Positions 1-5,792 of a DNA stretch of 11,508 bases are shown in pieces (the first letter of the stretch is position 1; each line of letters begins with the position of its first letter). The notes beneath the pieces are model-generated. The model saw nothing but the letters and a program-made list of their open reading frames with translations. It ran no database searches and was not told the origin of the DNA. Source of the DNA: Candidatus Rifleibacteriota bacterium (GTDB taxonomy: Bacteria > Vulcanimicrobiota > Xenobia > Xenobiales > Xenobiaceae). Location: positions 1 through 11,508 of the forward strand of contig CAAGRW010000179.1 of assembly GCA_900772775.1 (NCBI GenBank), written 5' to 3'. The translations under genes and the position numbers were made by a program.

Positions 1-35
1 AAGGGCGGGCTTTATTGTTGAAGTTGCTTTGTACC

Positions 36-86
36 GCAGCCGCCGACAGCCATCTCATTCCGAAAAAATTGACGGCTGCCAGCGGC
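36..86 (-). terminator. Long hairpin downstream of the alpha-amylase gene
   Basis: Positions 39-51 and 74-86 can pair along 13 bp (with two G-U pairs on the minus-strand RNA), enclosing a 22-base loop. The hairpin starts 25 bases past the amylase stop, where a transcript would be expected to end. No run of T follows the stem directly on the minus strand, although the loop carries T6, so it may be a transcript-stabilising or factor-dependent element instead of a simple intrinsic terminator. The stem arms resemble those of the hairpin at 4534-4575. Confidence 0.4.
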
Positions 87-110
87 AACTGCATATATGT
101 TTATATTCAA

Positions 111-1757
111 TTACTTTTTGAATTGAATATTCCCATAGTCCTTTTCAGGAACCAGCACGCGTCCCTGCTTATCGGCAGTGCCAATATTGAGGCAGTTGTT
201 GTTTACGGTGAATTTATCACCGGTGAGAACATCAACCATTACATCACCATTATGCAAAGGACTACCTTCGCGCAGAGGGATGTTGCGAGTCTGGTGATCG
301 TAGGAGTTATTCAAAACTGTAATGCACTCCTGGCCTTCATGGCGACGGCAGAAAGCGTAAATCTGGTCGTCTTGCCACATCTCCATTTGCTGACCAAATT
401 GGAGAGCGGGCATAGCAGCGCGAGTGCTGGTCAATTTCTGAAGGTGCTCGGTAATGTGGGGCTTAGTGCCAAATTCCATATCACGACGGTTGTCAGGATC
501 ACCGCCGCCAACCATGGCTGTCTCGTCGCCATAGTAAACTGAAGGAATACCACGGCAAGTCATGATCAAATCCATACCCAGCTTGAGCTTGTCTTCGCCA
601 CGGCTGTTGTTGGTGTTATTCATGAAGCGCTCGAAGTCGTGGTTGTCTAACAAAGTAACCATCTTGCCGGCATCGGGATACTTATTGTCTTCGGCGAAGC
701 GTTTGCCAATCTCTCGGGCGCTGCCATCTTTGCCAATGGTATCGCGAATGGTGTAATACAAAGGCATATCGAAGCAACTGTCCATACCATCGCGCAAGTA
801 GCCGGAAACGACGTTGGGATCGCCATGTAAAGCTTCACCCAAAATCATGAAGTCGTCGCCCATCTCTTTTTTGACATCGGCGCAGAACTTCTGCCAGAAC
901 TGGTGGTCGACGTGTTTGATAGCGTCTAAACGAATACCATCGGCGCCGGTCTCTTTGACCCACCAGAGGGTGTTGTCTAATAAATATTTGTAAACTTCGG
1001 GGTTGCTCTGGTTAAGGTCGGGCAAACCGCAAACGTCGCGATTTTCCAACTGCCAAGGGTCATCCCAATTCTGGATGCCGCCGTTGTGGTGGAACCAGTC
1101 GTGTTTGCTAGGATCGTTTACCCAAGGATGGTTGGGAGCAACGTGGTTGAGCACGGTGTCTAAAACGACTTTCATGCCTTTTTCATGGGCTTTGGAGACC
1201 AATTCTTTGGCGTCATCCATAGTGCCCTGGTGCTCGTCTACTTTGTAGTGGTCGGTAATCCAGTAGCCGTGGTAGCCTGTGCCCTCGTAGTCGCCCATTC
1301 TTACTTTGTCGGCGTTGTCGTACATAGGAGCAACCCATAAGCAAGTGGCGCCTAAGCCTTTGATATAGTCTAAGTTGTTGATGACACCGCGTAAGTCGCC
1401 GCCGTGATAAGCAGTGGGGTTATTCTTGTCCACATCAAAGTTGTTGCTCGGATCGCCGTCGCTGAAACGGTCGGTGAGGGGGAAGTAGATAACTTGGGGG
1501 CCCCATTTGGCTTGCCAGGAACTTACAGAATTGGTGGTAACTGCTGAAGCACTGGCAGTCTCTTCGGTTTTGGCTGCGGTGGAGCAGAAGAGAGACTTGG
1601 GGATAAGTCCGGCCGAAGAATCGGACTTGGATTTCGTGAGAGTGTCAGCGGGAAGGGCAGGCGCACTTTCGGCTGCAACGGCCTTGGCGCTACTAACTGA
1701 AACGTTGGAAACGGGCTGATTGAAAACTCTAAAGTTATCAGACACGCCGGAAATCAT
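111..1757 (-). CDS. GH13 alpha-amylase family glycoside hydrolase
   Basis: A retaining enzyme that would hydrolyse or transfer alpha-1,4-glucan bonds in starch, glycogen or maltodextrins. The product is 548 residues. The catalytic (beta/alpha)8 barrel begins near residue 85 (QVIYFPLTDRFSDGD). The four conserved GH13 regions are present: DTVLNH (200-205), GIRLDAIKH with nucleophile Asp278, ILGEALHG with acid/base Glu308, and LLDNHD with Asp374. A C-terminal beta-sandwich follows the barrel. The ATG at 1757 was chosen because GGAGG lies 7 bases upstream. An upstream in-frame TTG at 1850 would add 31 residues with a hydrophobic stretch but has no good ribosome site. Residues 1-84 are rich in Ser, Ala and Thr, with no Sec signal, unusual for an enzyme class that is often exported. 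Asn, Asp and His codons end mostly in C, which suggests high expression. Family assignment is firm; exact specificity is not. Confidence 0.93.
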   Translation of the reverse strand: MISGVSDNFRVFNQPVSNVSVSSAKAVAAESAPALPADTLTKSKSDSSAGLIPKSLFCSTAAKTEETASASAVTTNSVSSWQAKWGPQVIYFPLTDRFSDGDPSNNFDVDKNNPTAYHGGDLRGVINNLDYIKGLGATCLWVAPMYDNADKVRMGDYEGTGYHGYWITDHYKVDEHQGTMDDAKELVSKAHEKGMKVVLDTVLNHVAPNHPWVNDPSKHDWFHHNGGIQNWDDPWQLENRDVCGLPDLNQSNPEVYKYLLDNTLWWVKETGADGIRLDAIKHVDHQFWQKFCADVKKEMGDDFMILGEALHGDPNVVSGYLRDGMDSCFDMPLYYTIRDTIGKDGSAREIGKRFAEDNKYPDAGKMVTLLDNHDFERFMNNTNNSRGEDKLKLGMDLIMTCRGIPSVYYGDETAMVGGGDPDNRRDMEFGTKPHITEHLQKLTSTRAAMPALQFGQQMEMWQDDQIYAFCRRHEGQECITVLNNSYDHQTRNIPLREGSPLHNGDVMVDVLTGDKFTVNNNCLNIGTADKQGRVLVPEKDYGNIQFKK

Positions 1758-1764
1758 GGTAAAG

Positions 1765-1769
1765 CCTCC
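1765..1769 (-). promoter_or_regulatory. Ribosome binding site that fixes the amylase start
   Basis: GGAGG on the minus strand stands 7 bases before the ATG at 1757. It lies inside the longer reading frame that opens with TTG at 1850, so it argues for the shorter 548-residue product. Confidence 0.8.
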
Positions 1770-1896
1770 AAAAATAATGGTAAAGATATTTACTACTTTA
1801 AGCACTCCGCTTTTAGGAACACCTAATCCCAAACACTTGCGCAGAAGCAACTGCCCAAAAATCTAATGCTGTTTCTTTGCAAACTTGCTACTGTAA

Positions 1897-1902
1897 ATTA
1901 TA
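1897..1902 (-). promoter_or_regulatory. Candidate -10 box for the amylase gene
   Basis: The minus strand reads TATAAT, a perfect consensus -10 hexamer, about 140 bases before the amylase ATG. No good -35 hexamer lies 16-18 bases upstream, so this is a candidate only. The divergent gap 1758-2018 also holds the S9 peptidase ribosome site and a palindrome at 1981-1990; I see no gene in it. Confidence 0.35.
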
Positions 1903-1980
1903 GCCAAACATAAAAAAAATATGTTACCAGGAATTTAATTATCCCCTAGAAAAAATTTGTTTGGGCAGAACTATATATGT

Positions 1981-1990
1981 TTAGGCCTAA
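1981..1990. promoter_or_regulatory. Perfect 10-base palindrome upstream of the S9 peptidase
   Basis: TTAGGCCTAA is a perfect inverted repeat centred about 33 bases before the peptidase ATG. The AT-rich stretch just before it (1972-1979) could serve as a -10 region. The position would suit an operator, but a 10-base palindrome can arise by chance and no second copy was noticed in the window. Confidence 0.2.
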
Positions 1991-2018
1991 AGAAAAATTT
2001 TAATATAGGAGTGAAGAT

Positions 2019-2972
2019 ATGAATTTCCGTTCTAAGTGGTTTCATATGGGAGCTATTGTTTTAGGATTGGCTTGTTTGGCTTCCCCGGCGGCTGTGGCTG
2101 AGAATAATCAAGGACAGACTTCCCCAGCTCAAAGTGCAATCTCCCGTCAAGTTAAGGGTAATTTAACTATAGAAGGTGTACCGGAAATTCCCACTTCTTT
2201 AGTTGAACGTTTAGGCCAATATTCCAATGTGCGCTCGGCTTCTGTAGCCGACTGGGATCCACAGGGACAAGGTTTGCTCGTCTTTACCCGTTTTGCTCAA
2301 ACAGCACAAATCCACCGTGTGGCCCGTCCTCAAGCTTATCGCGAGCAAATTACTTTCTTTGACGAACCGGTTAACGATATCGTTGTCAATCCCGACAGCA
2401 GCAAAAATGAAATGGCCATTTTGAAAGATGTCGGCGGCAATGAAAACTATCAAATTTTCTTATGGAACTTGAGTGACGGTCGTTGCAAGATGCTTACTGA
2501 CGGCAAAGCTCGTTATGGCTCTGTCGTTTGGAACAACGAAGGTACCAAAATAGCTTATCAATCAACTCAACGCGATGGATCTAATTGGGATATTTGGATT
2601 ATGGATCCCCAACATCCAGAGCAAGCTAAAATGGTATACAGTCCTGGTGGCTATTGGAACGTAATGGATTGGTCAAAGCAAGGCGATAAGTTGTTGCTTT
2701 ATAAGTATGTATCTATAACCGATTCTTCTATGGCTGTTTTAGACTTAGCTAGCGGCAAGGTTACTCCTATAGGCAATGATGGTAAAGGCACAGTTGCTCT
2801 GGGAGAATCGGCTAAATTCGCTCCCGACGGCAAAGGGGTCTTCTTTACTACTGATAATGGCAGCGAATTTCAACGTTTAGCTTATCAAAGATTGTCTACT
2901 GGCAAAGTAAGTTACATGGCTCCTGAGATAAATGCCGATGTTGTCAGCTTGCAACTTACCAAAGATGGCTAA
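2019..2972 (+). CDS. N-terminal fragment of S9 peptidase: signal peptide and partial beta-propeller
   Basis: This is the 317-residue product made if translation stops at the in-frame TAA. Residues 1-27 form a Sec signal peptide: basic Arg4 and Lys6, a hydrophobic core (GAIVLGLACLA), and an AVA cleavage site before Glu28. The remainder is a series of WD40/PD40-like blades (for example VVWNNEGTKIAYQS and DIWIMDPQH). Without the hydrolase domain it cannot act as a peptidase, and the propeller is incomplete. Confidence 0.6.
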   Translation: MNFRSKWFHMGAIVLGLACLASPAAVAENNQGQTSPAQSAISRQVKGNLTIEGVPEIPTSLVERLGQYSNVRSASVADWDPQGQGLLVFTRFAQTAQIHRVARPQAYREQITFFDEPVNDIVVNPDSSKNEMAILKDVGGNENYQIFLWNLSDGRCKMLTDGKARYGSVVWNNEGTKIAYQSTQRDGSNWDIWIMDPQHPEQAKMVYSPGGYWNVMDWSKQGDKLLLYKYVSITDSSMAVLDLASGKVTPIGNDGKGTVALGESAKFAPDGKGVFFTTDNGSEFQRLAYQRLSTGKVSYMAPEINADVVSLQLTKDG

Positions 2973-2975
2973 TTT

Positions 2976-4031
2976 TTGGCTTTTGTCACCAACGAAGACG
3001 GTTTCAACAGAATTTACATTATGGATTTGCGCAAAGGCAATTGCAAATATCGCCGCTTGGAAAATGTGCCCGACGGCGTAGTTTATGGCTTAAAGTTTGC
3101 CCAAGACCATCGCTTAGCTGTAAGTATTGGTTCAGGCAATATGCCTTGCGATACCTATGTTGTCAATTTAGATAAAAAAGATGAATGTTTGCGCTGGACT
3201 TTCAGTGAGGCCGGCGGTTTGGATACAGCTTCTTTTGCTAAACCTGAATTGTTCCGTTATCCTACTTTCGATAAAGTAGACGGAAAGAATCGTCAAATTC
3301 CAGCTTTTGTCTATATGCCTAAGCGTGCGAATAACAAGCCTTGTCCTGTGCTTATTCAGATTCACGGTGGCCCGGAAAGCCAGTATCAGCCTTACTTTAG
3401 CTCTCTTATTCAATATTTGGTAAACGAAAAGGGCATAGCCGTTATTGCTCCCAATGTGCGTGGTTCACACGGATACGGCAAAACCTATGTATCTTTGGAT
3501 AATGGATACAAGAGAGAAGATTCTGTTAAAGATATTGGCGCTTTAATTGAATGGATAAAGAAACAGCCTCAATTTAATGGCAAAATCGCGGTTATGGGTG
3601 GATCTTACGGCGGTTACATGACTTTAGCTTCCATGACTCACTTTAGCAAAGATCTCAGCTGCGGTATAGACAATGTAGGTATAAGCAATTTTGTGACTTT
3701 CTTGGAAAATACTAATCCTAATCGTCAGGATTTGCGCCGAGTTGAGTATGGTGATGAGCGTGATCCAGAGATGAGAGCCTTTATGGAAAAGATCGCTCCA
3801 GCCAACAATGCTTCTAAAATTACCAAGCCTTTATATGTAGTGCAAGGATACAACGATCCGCGTGTGCCTGTTACCGAAGCTGAACAAATGGTGCGAGAAA
3901 TTCGCCAAGCTGGTGGGCAGGTTTGGTATTGCTGCGCTTCTGATGAAGGCCACGGTTTTGCCAAAAAAAATAATCGCGACTACTACTGGCAATCGGTAGT
4001 GCTCTTCTTAGAAAAATATTTGCTTAAATAA
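2976..4031 (+). CDS. C-terminal fragment of S9 peptidase: last propeller blades and catalytic domain
   Basis: This 351-codon frame opens at TTG directly after the stop of the preceding fragment. About 90 residues finish the propeller. The alpha/beta hydrolase domain then carries the oxyanion region IQIHGGPESQ, the nucleophile motif GGSYGGYM (Ser210 of this fragment), Asp294 in QGYNDPRVP and His326 in DEGHGF. No ribosome site is visible before the TTG and there is no signal peptide, so separate translation would leave an unexported, truncated enzyme. It is best read as the second half of one broken gene. Confidence 0.55.
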   Translation: MAFVTNEDGFNRIYIMDLRKGNCKYRRLENVPDGVVYGLKFAQDHRLAVSIGSGNMPCDTYVVNLDKKDECLRWTFSEAGGLDTASFAKPELFRYPTFDKVDGKNRQIPAFVYMPKRANNKPCPVLIQIHGGPESQYQPYFSSLIQYLVNEKGIAVIAPNVRGSHGYGKTYVSLDNGYKREDSVKDIGALIEWIKKQPQFNGKIAVMGGSYGGYMTLASMTHFSKDLSCGIDNVGISNFVTFLENTNPNRQDLRRVEYGDERDPEMRAFMEKIAPANNASKITKPLYVVQGYNDPRVPVTEAEQMVREIRQAGGQVWYCCASDEGHGFAKKNNRDYYWQSVVLFLEKYLLK

Positions 4032-4060
4032 CCATTTAAGCGATTTTTAAGTTGAAATAA

Positions 4061-4100
4061 AAAACTCTGTTACCAGATTAAGGTAACAGAGTTTTTTTTG
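4061..4100. terminator. Bidirectional intrinsic terminator between convergent genes
   Basis: A perfect 14-bp stem (4061-4074 with 4082-4095) encloses a 7-base loop. T8 follows on the plus strand, and a T-rich tract follows on the minus strand. It lies 29 bases past the S9 peptidase stop and 10 bases past the end of the SFPD-repeat gene, so it can end both transcripts. Confidence 0.93.
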
Positions 4101-4109
4101 TTCGGCATA

Positions 4110-4433
4110 TTAAGGTTTGCCTGGGAAACTATCTACAAATTGGATAGTAAAGTCGGGGAAACTGTCAACAAATTGAATCTTATAATCGGGGAAACTATCT
4201 ACAAATTGCCATTTTCCTGGGCCATCGGGGAAGCTGTCTACAGTTTTTACTTTAAGATCAGGGAAGCTGTCAACAACTTTTACTTTGTAATCAGGAAAAC
4301 TATTAACGACTTGGATTTTACCATAAATACCCATAACCGGTGCGCTGGTGCCTGCTTGGGCATTTTGAGCAACTGCGAAAAGAAGGATGATGGCGGCACA
4401 ACAAGCCACTAACATGAAACGATAATTTTTCAA
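4110..4433 (-). CDS. Small secreted protein of tandem 11-residue SFPD repeats, septoil-knot-like
   Basis: The 107-residue product has a Sec signal peptide (Lys2, Arg5, hydrophobic core LVACCAAIILLFAVA) with likely cleavage after AQA at residue 27. The mature part is six units of the form K-hydrophobic-x-hydrophobic-V-D-S-F-P-D-x, at residues 39-49, 50-60, 61-73 (with a two-residue GPG-type insertion), 74-84, 85-95 and 96-107. The start is TTG, chosen because GGAGG lies 6 bases before it and because it gives a proper basic n-region; the next ATG, six codons in, is too far from that site. Short beta-strand repeats with a single insertion near the middle recall the family annotated as 7(1) septoil knot, a tightly knotted fold. 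That link is from memory of the repeat style and is not proven. The role is unknown; it likely acts in the periplasm or outside the cell. Confidence 0.8.
   Translation of the reverse strand: MKNYRFMLVACCAAIILLFAVAQNAQAGTSAPVMGIYGKIQVVNSFPDYKVKVVDSFPDLKVKTVDSFPDGPGKWQFVDSFPDYKIQFVDSFPDFTIQFVDSFPGKP
4122..4318 (-). repeat. Six tandem 33-base coding repeats
   Basis: The DNA encoding the SFPD units repeats with a 33-base period, one unit being 39 bases. The units share a core that reads GGGGAAACT or a close variant on the plus strand, but differ at many third positions. The repeats are therefore not a very recent expansion. Confidence 0.8.
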
Positions 4434-4439
4434 GCTCCA

Positions 4440-4444
4440 CCTCC
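4440..4444 (-). promoter_or_regulatory. Ribosome binding site for a TTG start
   Basis: GGAGG on the minus strand stands 6 bases before the TTG at 4433, which makes TTG the favoured start of the SFPD-repeat protein. The rest of the gap 4445-4523 is AT-rich and may hold the promoter, but no clear -35/-10 pair stands out. Confidence 0.75.
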
Positions 4445-4523
4445 AAGTATGATTTTAAACGGTTACCGATCTTAAAATTCGCAAATATATTTCGATTCCT
4501 TGCGACAAAAATGGTATTTTTTT

Positions 4524-4575
4524 TAAATAAAAAGGCTGCCGCCAATATTACTTGCGTAAAATACCGGCGACAGCC
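4524..4575 (-). terminator. Intrinsic terminator of the EEP-family gene
   Basis: Minus-strand arms GGCTGTCGCC (4575-4566) and GGCGGCAGCC (4543-4534) form a 10-bp stem with one G-U pair, around a loop whose ends can also pair partly. A T-rich tail follows. It lies about 30 bases past the stop of the endonuclease/exonuclease/phosphatase-family gene. The one G-U pair becomes a C-A mismatch in plus-strand RNA, so it favours minus-strand transcripts. Confidence 0.85.
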
Positions 4576-4607
4576 TCTATTTGTCGATATAATCGATAGC
4601 TTGAAAA

Positions 4608-5504
4608 TTAGTCTCTGAGGTTGAACTCGGAAGTAATCATGAGGTGGTCTGAAGCGGTGGAAGATACCCAACGAGTGTCGGTGCTGTCAGACTGAGCGTA
4701 ACGGTGTACTTGGGAGCTGACCAAACGGTTGGACATGGACTTCGGGAAGATCATGTGGTCGAACTGTTCGGGAGCAAAACCGTTGTTTCTCTTGGGGTTG
4801 GCAGGCCAAGTGTTGCGCTCGGAATCGGGCTTGCCAGCTAAGCTGTCTACCCACTCTTCGCGACCGCCGCCGGGATTGAGAACGGCCTGGACGGAAGCGT
4901 CGTCGGTGTTGTCATTGAAGTCGCCGGTGAGGACGAACAGACGGCCGGGGAACTGCTTCATTTCGGTTTCGGCGATGTCACGCATGGCGCGGCCTTCGCT
5001 CAAACGCTTGGTGTCGGAGCTGACGTGGCCGGGAGCGGAAGGTCTTCTGGACTTGGAGTGAGTGGTGTATAAGCTGACGTCGGCACCGGGCTTACCATCA
5101 ACATCGATATCGACGCGGAGGAAGTCGCGGCTGAATTTAGTGTCGCCGCTGCCATCGGCTAAGGGGAAGGTTACGTCTTTGTGAGAGACGACTTCGGTGA
5201 AGGGGTATTTGGAAATAACGGCTACGTTTACGCCGCGACCGTCGTTACCGGGAACGTGAGCTACATATTTGTAGTTCTCGCTCAAGCCGCGGGTCTTCAT
5301 AAAGTTGTCCAAAGTCTCTTTGGAAGTGCATTCTTGCAAAGCAACTACGTCGGCGTCAGCGCGTCTAATATTTTCGGCCAAAGCGTCTAAGGAGCGCTCG
5401 CTCTTGACAGGAGTGCGACCGCCGCCGGCTCTTTGCACATCGCGCTCACCGAACATGTTCTTTACATTGTAAGTACCGATAGTTACAGACGTTTTGCCTA
5501 TCAT
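4608..5504 (-). CDS. Endonuclease/exonuclease/phosphatase (EEP) family protein
   Basis: A 298-residue metal-dependent phosphodiester hydrolase of the DNase I/exonuclease III fold; substrates in this family range from DNA and RNA to phospholipids and phosphoinositides. The motifs appear in order: Asn13 in GTYNVKN, the metal ligand Glu58 in ALQE, His149 in TTHSK, Asp195 and Asn197 in TGDFND, Asp249 in QFDHMIFP, and the terminal Asp286-His287 pair in ASDHL. The catalytic fold starts at once, with no signal peptide and no membrane segment, so a cytoplasmic location or non-Sec export is implied. The ATG at 5504 fits the start of the fold but lacks a well-spaced Shine-Dalgarno; the nearest G-rich run is about 11 bases upstream. 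Codons are C/G-ending as in the amylase. The physiological substrate cannot be read from the sequence. Confidence 0.88.
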   Translation of the reverse strand: MIGKTSVTIGTYNVKNMFGERDVQRAGGGRTPVKSERSLDALAENIRRADADVVALQECTSKETLDNFMKTRGLSENYKYVAHVPGNDGRGVNVAVISKYPFTEVVSHKDVTFPLADGSGDTKFSRDFLRVDIDVDGKPGADVSLYTTHSKSRRPSAPGHVSSDTKRLSEGRAMRDIAETEMKQFPGRLFVLTGDFNDNTDDASVQAVLNPGGGREEWVDSLAGKPDSERNTWPANPKRNNGFAPEQFDHMIFPKSMSNRLVSSQVHRYAQSDSTDTRWVSSTASDHLMITSEFNLRD

Positions 5505-5587
5505 ATTATTTAAAACCCCGTTGGATAATCTTTTTCTGCAACTTCATTTCTTAAGGCGCAATTGCAACGCCGGAGCAGAAATGAATT

Positions 5588-5593
5588 CCTCCT
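5588..5593 (-). promoter_or_regulatory. Orphan perfect Shine-Dalgarno in the EEP leader
   Basis: AGGAGG on the minus strand stands 5 bases before an ATT triplet that opens a 12-codon frame ending in TGA; that frame is in register with the EEP gene downstream. It lies about 85 bases before the EEP start, too far to serve it directly. It may drive a leader peptide, mark an older start, or be chance. Confidence 0.25.
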
Positions 5594-5706
5594 GTTTTGA
5601 ACGCCAAGAAGAAGTACACGGACTAAAGTTTATCTTAATCTCACACTCTAACTTCTATCTTAGACTTCGCAGGAAGGGCCGAAGAAAAGAACTCAACCGA
5701 CTTAGG

Positions 5707-5734
5707 ATATTAAAGTGGTTGAAGTCCAGTACAA
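5707..5734 (-). promoter_or_regulatory. Candidate promoter for the EEP gene
   Basis: The minus strand has TTGTAC (5734-5729), a 16-base spacer and TAATAT (5712-5707). The -35 matches the consensus only in TTG. If used, it gives an untranslated leader of roughly 195 bases. The whole 288-base gap 5505-5792 shows no convincing gene; it holds this pair, a second candidate at 5761-5788 and the orphan ribosome site. Confidence 0.3.
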
Positions 5735-5760
5735 TCTCTTCACACCCTGTAATTTTGTTG

Positions 5761-5788
5761 ATTATACTTCTATTTTACCGCAAACAAA
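5761..5788 (-). promoter_or_regulatory. Second candidate promoter upstream of the EEP gene
   Basis: A perfect TATAAT lies at 5766-5761 on the minus strand, with TTTGTT 16 bases upstream (5788-5783), directly after the SGNH hydrolase stop. The -10 is consensus and the -35 is weak. No terminator separates it from the SGNH gene, so read-through from that gene is also possible. Confidence 0.3.
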
Positions 5789-5792
5789 ACTT

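Larger units (their letters stand above)
2019..4031 (+). pseudogene. S9 family prolyl-oligopeptidase-type peptidase interrupted by an in-frame stop
   Basis: Read through, this is a 670-codon secreted serine peptidase of the dipeptidyl-peptidase/acylaminoacyl-peptidase type, a normal length for the family. It has a signal peptide, an N-terminal beta-propeller and a C-terminal alpha/beta hydrolase domain with the complete triad Ser529, Asp613 and His645. Codon 318 is TAA (2970-2972). The frame is the same on both sides and no base is gained or lost. The flanking residues, TKDG then FLAFVTNEDG, join into a typical propeller strand, where the family often has Lys after DG; AAA to TAA would be one substitution. 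AGGAG at 2007-2011 lies 7 bases before the ATG. The alternatives are a recent nonsense mutation, a sequencing or assembly error, or readthrough. TAA is a normal stop in neighbouring genes, which speaks against a reassigned code. Confidence 0.85.

Noticed and set aside
15..542. Plus-strand 175-codon open frame opposite the amylase
   Set aside because: It lies wholly antisense to, or downstream of, the amylase coding region, has no ribosome site and shows no recognisable protein features.
2970..2972. Reassigned TAA codon (alternative genetic code)
   Set aside because: TAA ends the amylase, the SGNH gene and the S9 gene itself at normal C-termini, so it is a working stop codon here.
2970..2972. 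Selenocysteine or pyrrolysine insertion at the S9 stop
   Set aside because: Those use TGA and TAG; the codon here is TAA and the site is in a propeller strand, not at a catalytic position.
4098..4412. Plus-strand open frame with repeated residues opposite the SFPD gene
   Set aside because: Its repeats are only the complement of the SFPD coding repeats. The minus-strand frame has a signal peptide, a ribosome site and a conserved repeat; this one does not.
4318..4671. Minus-strand 117-codon frame bridging the EEP 3' end and the SFPD gene
   Set aside because: It runs through a terminator and overlaps both genes out of frame; no protein features are seen.
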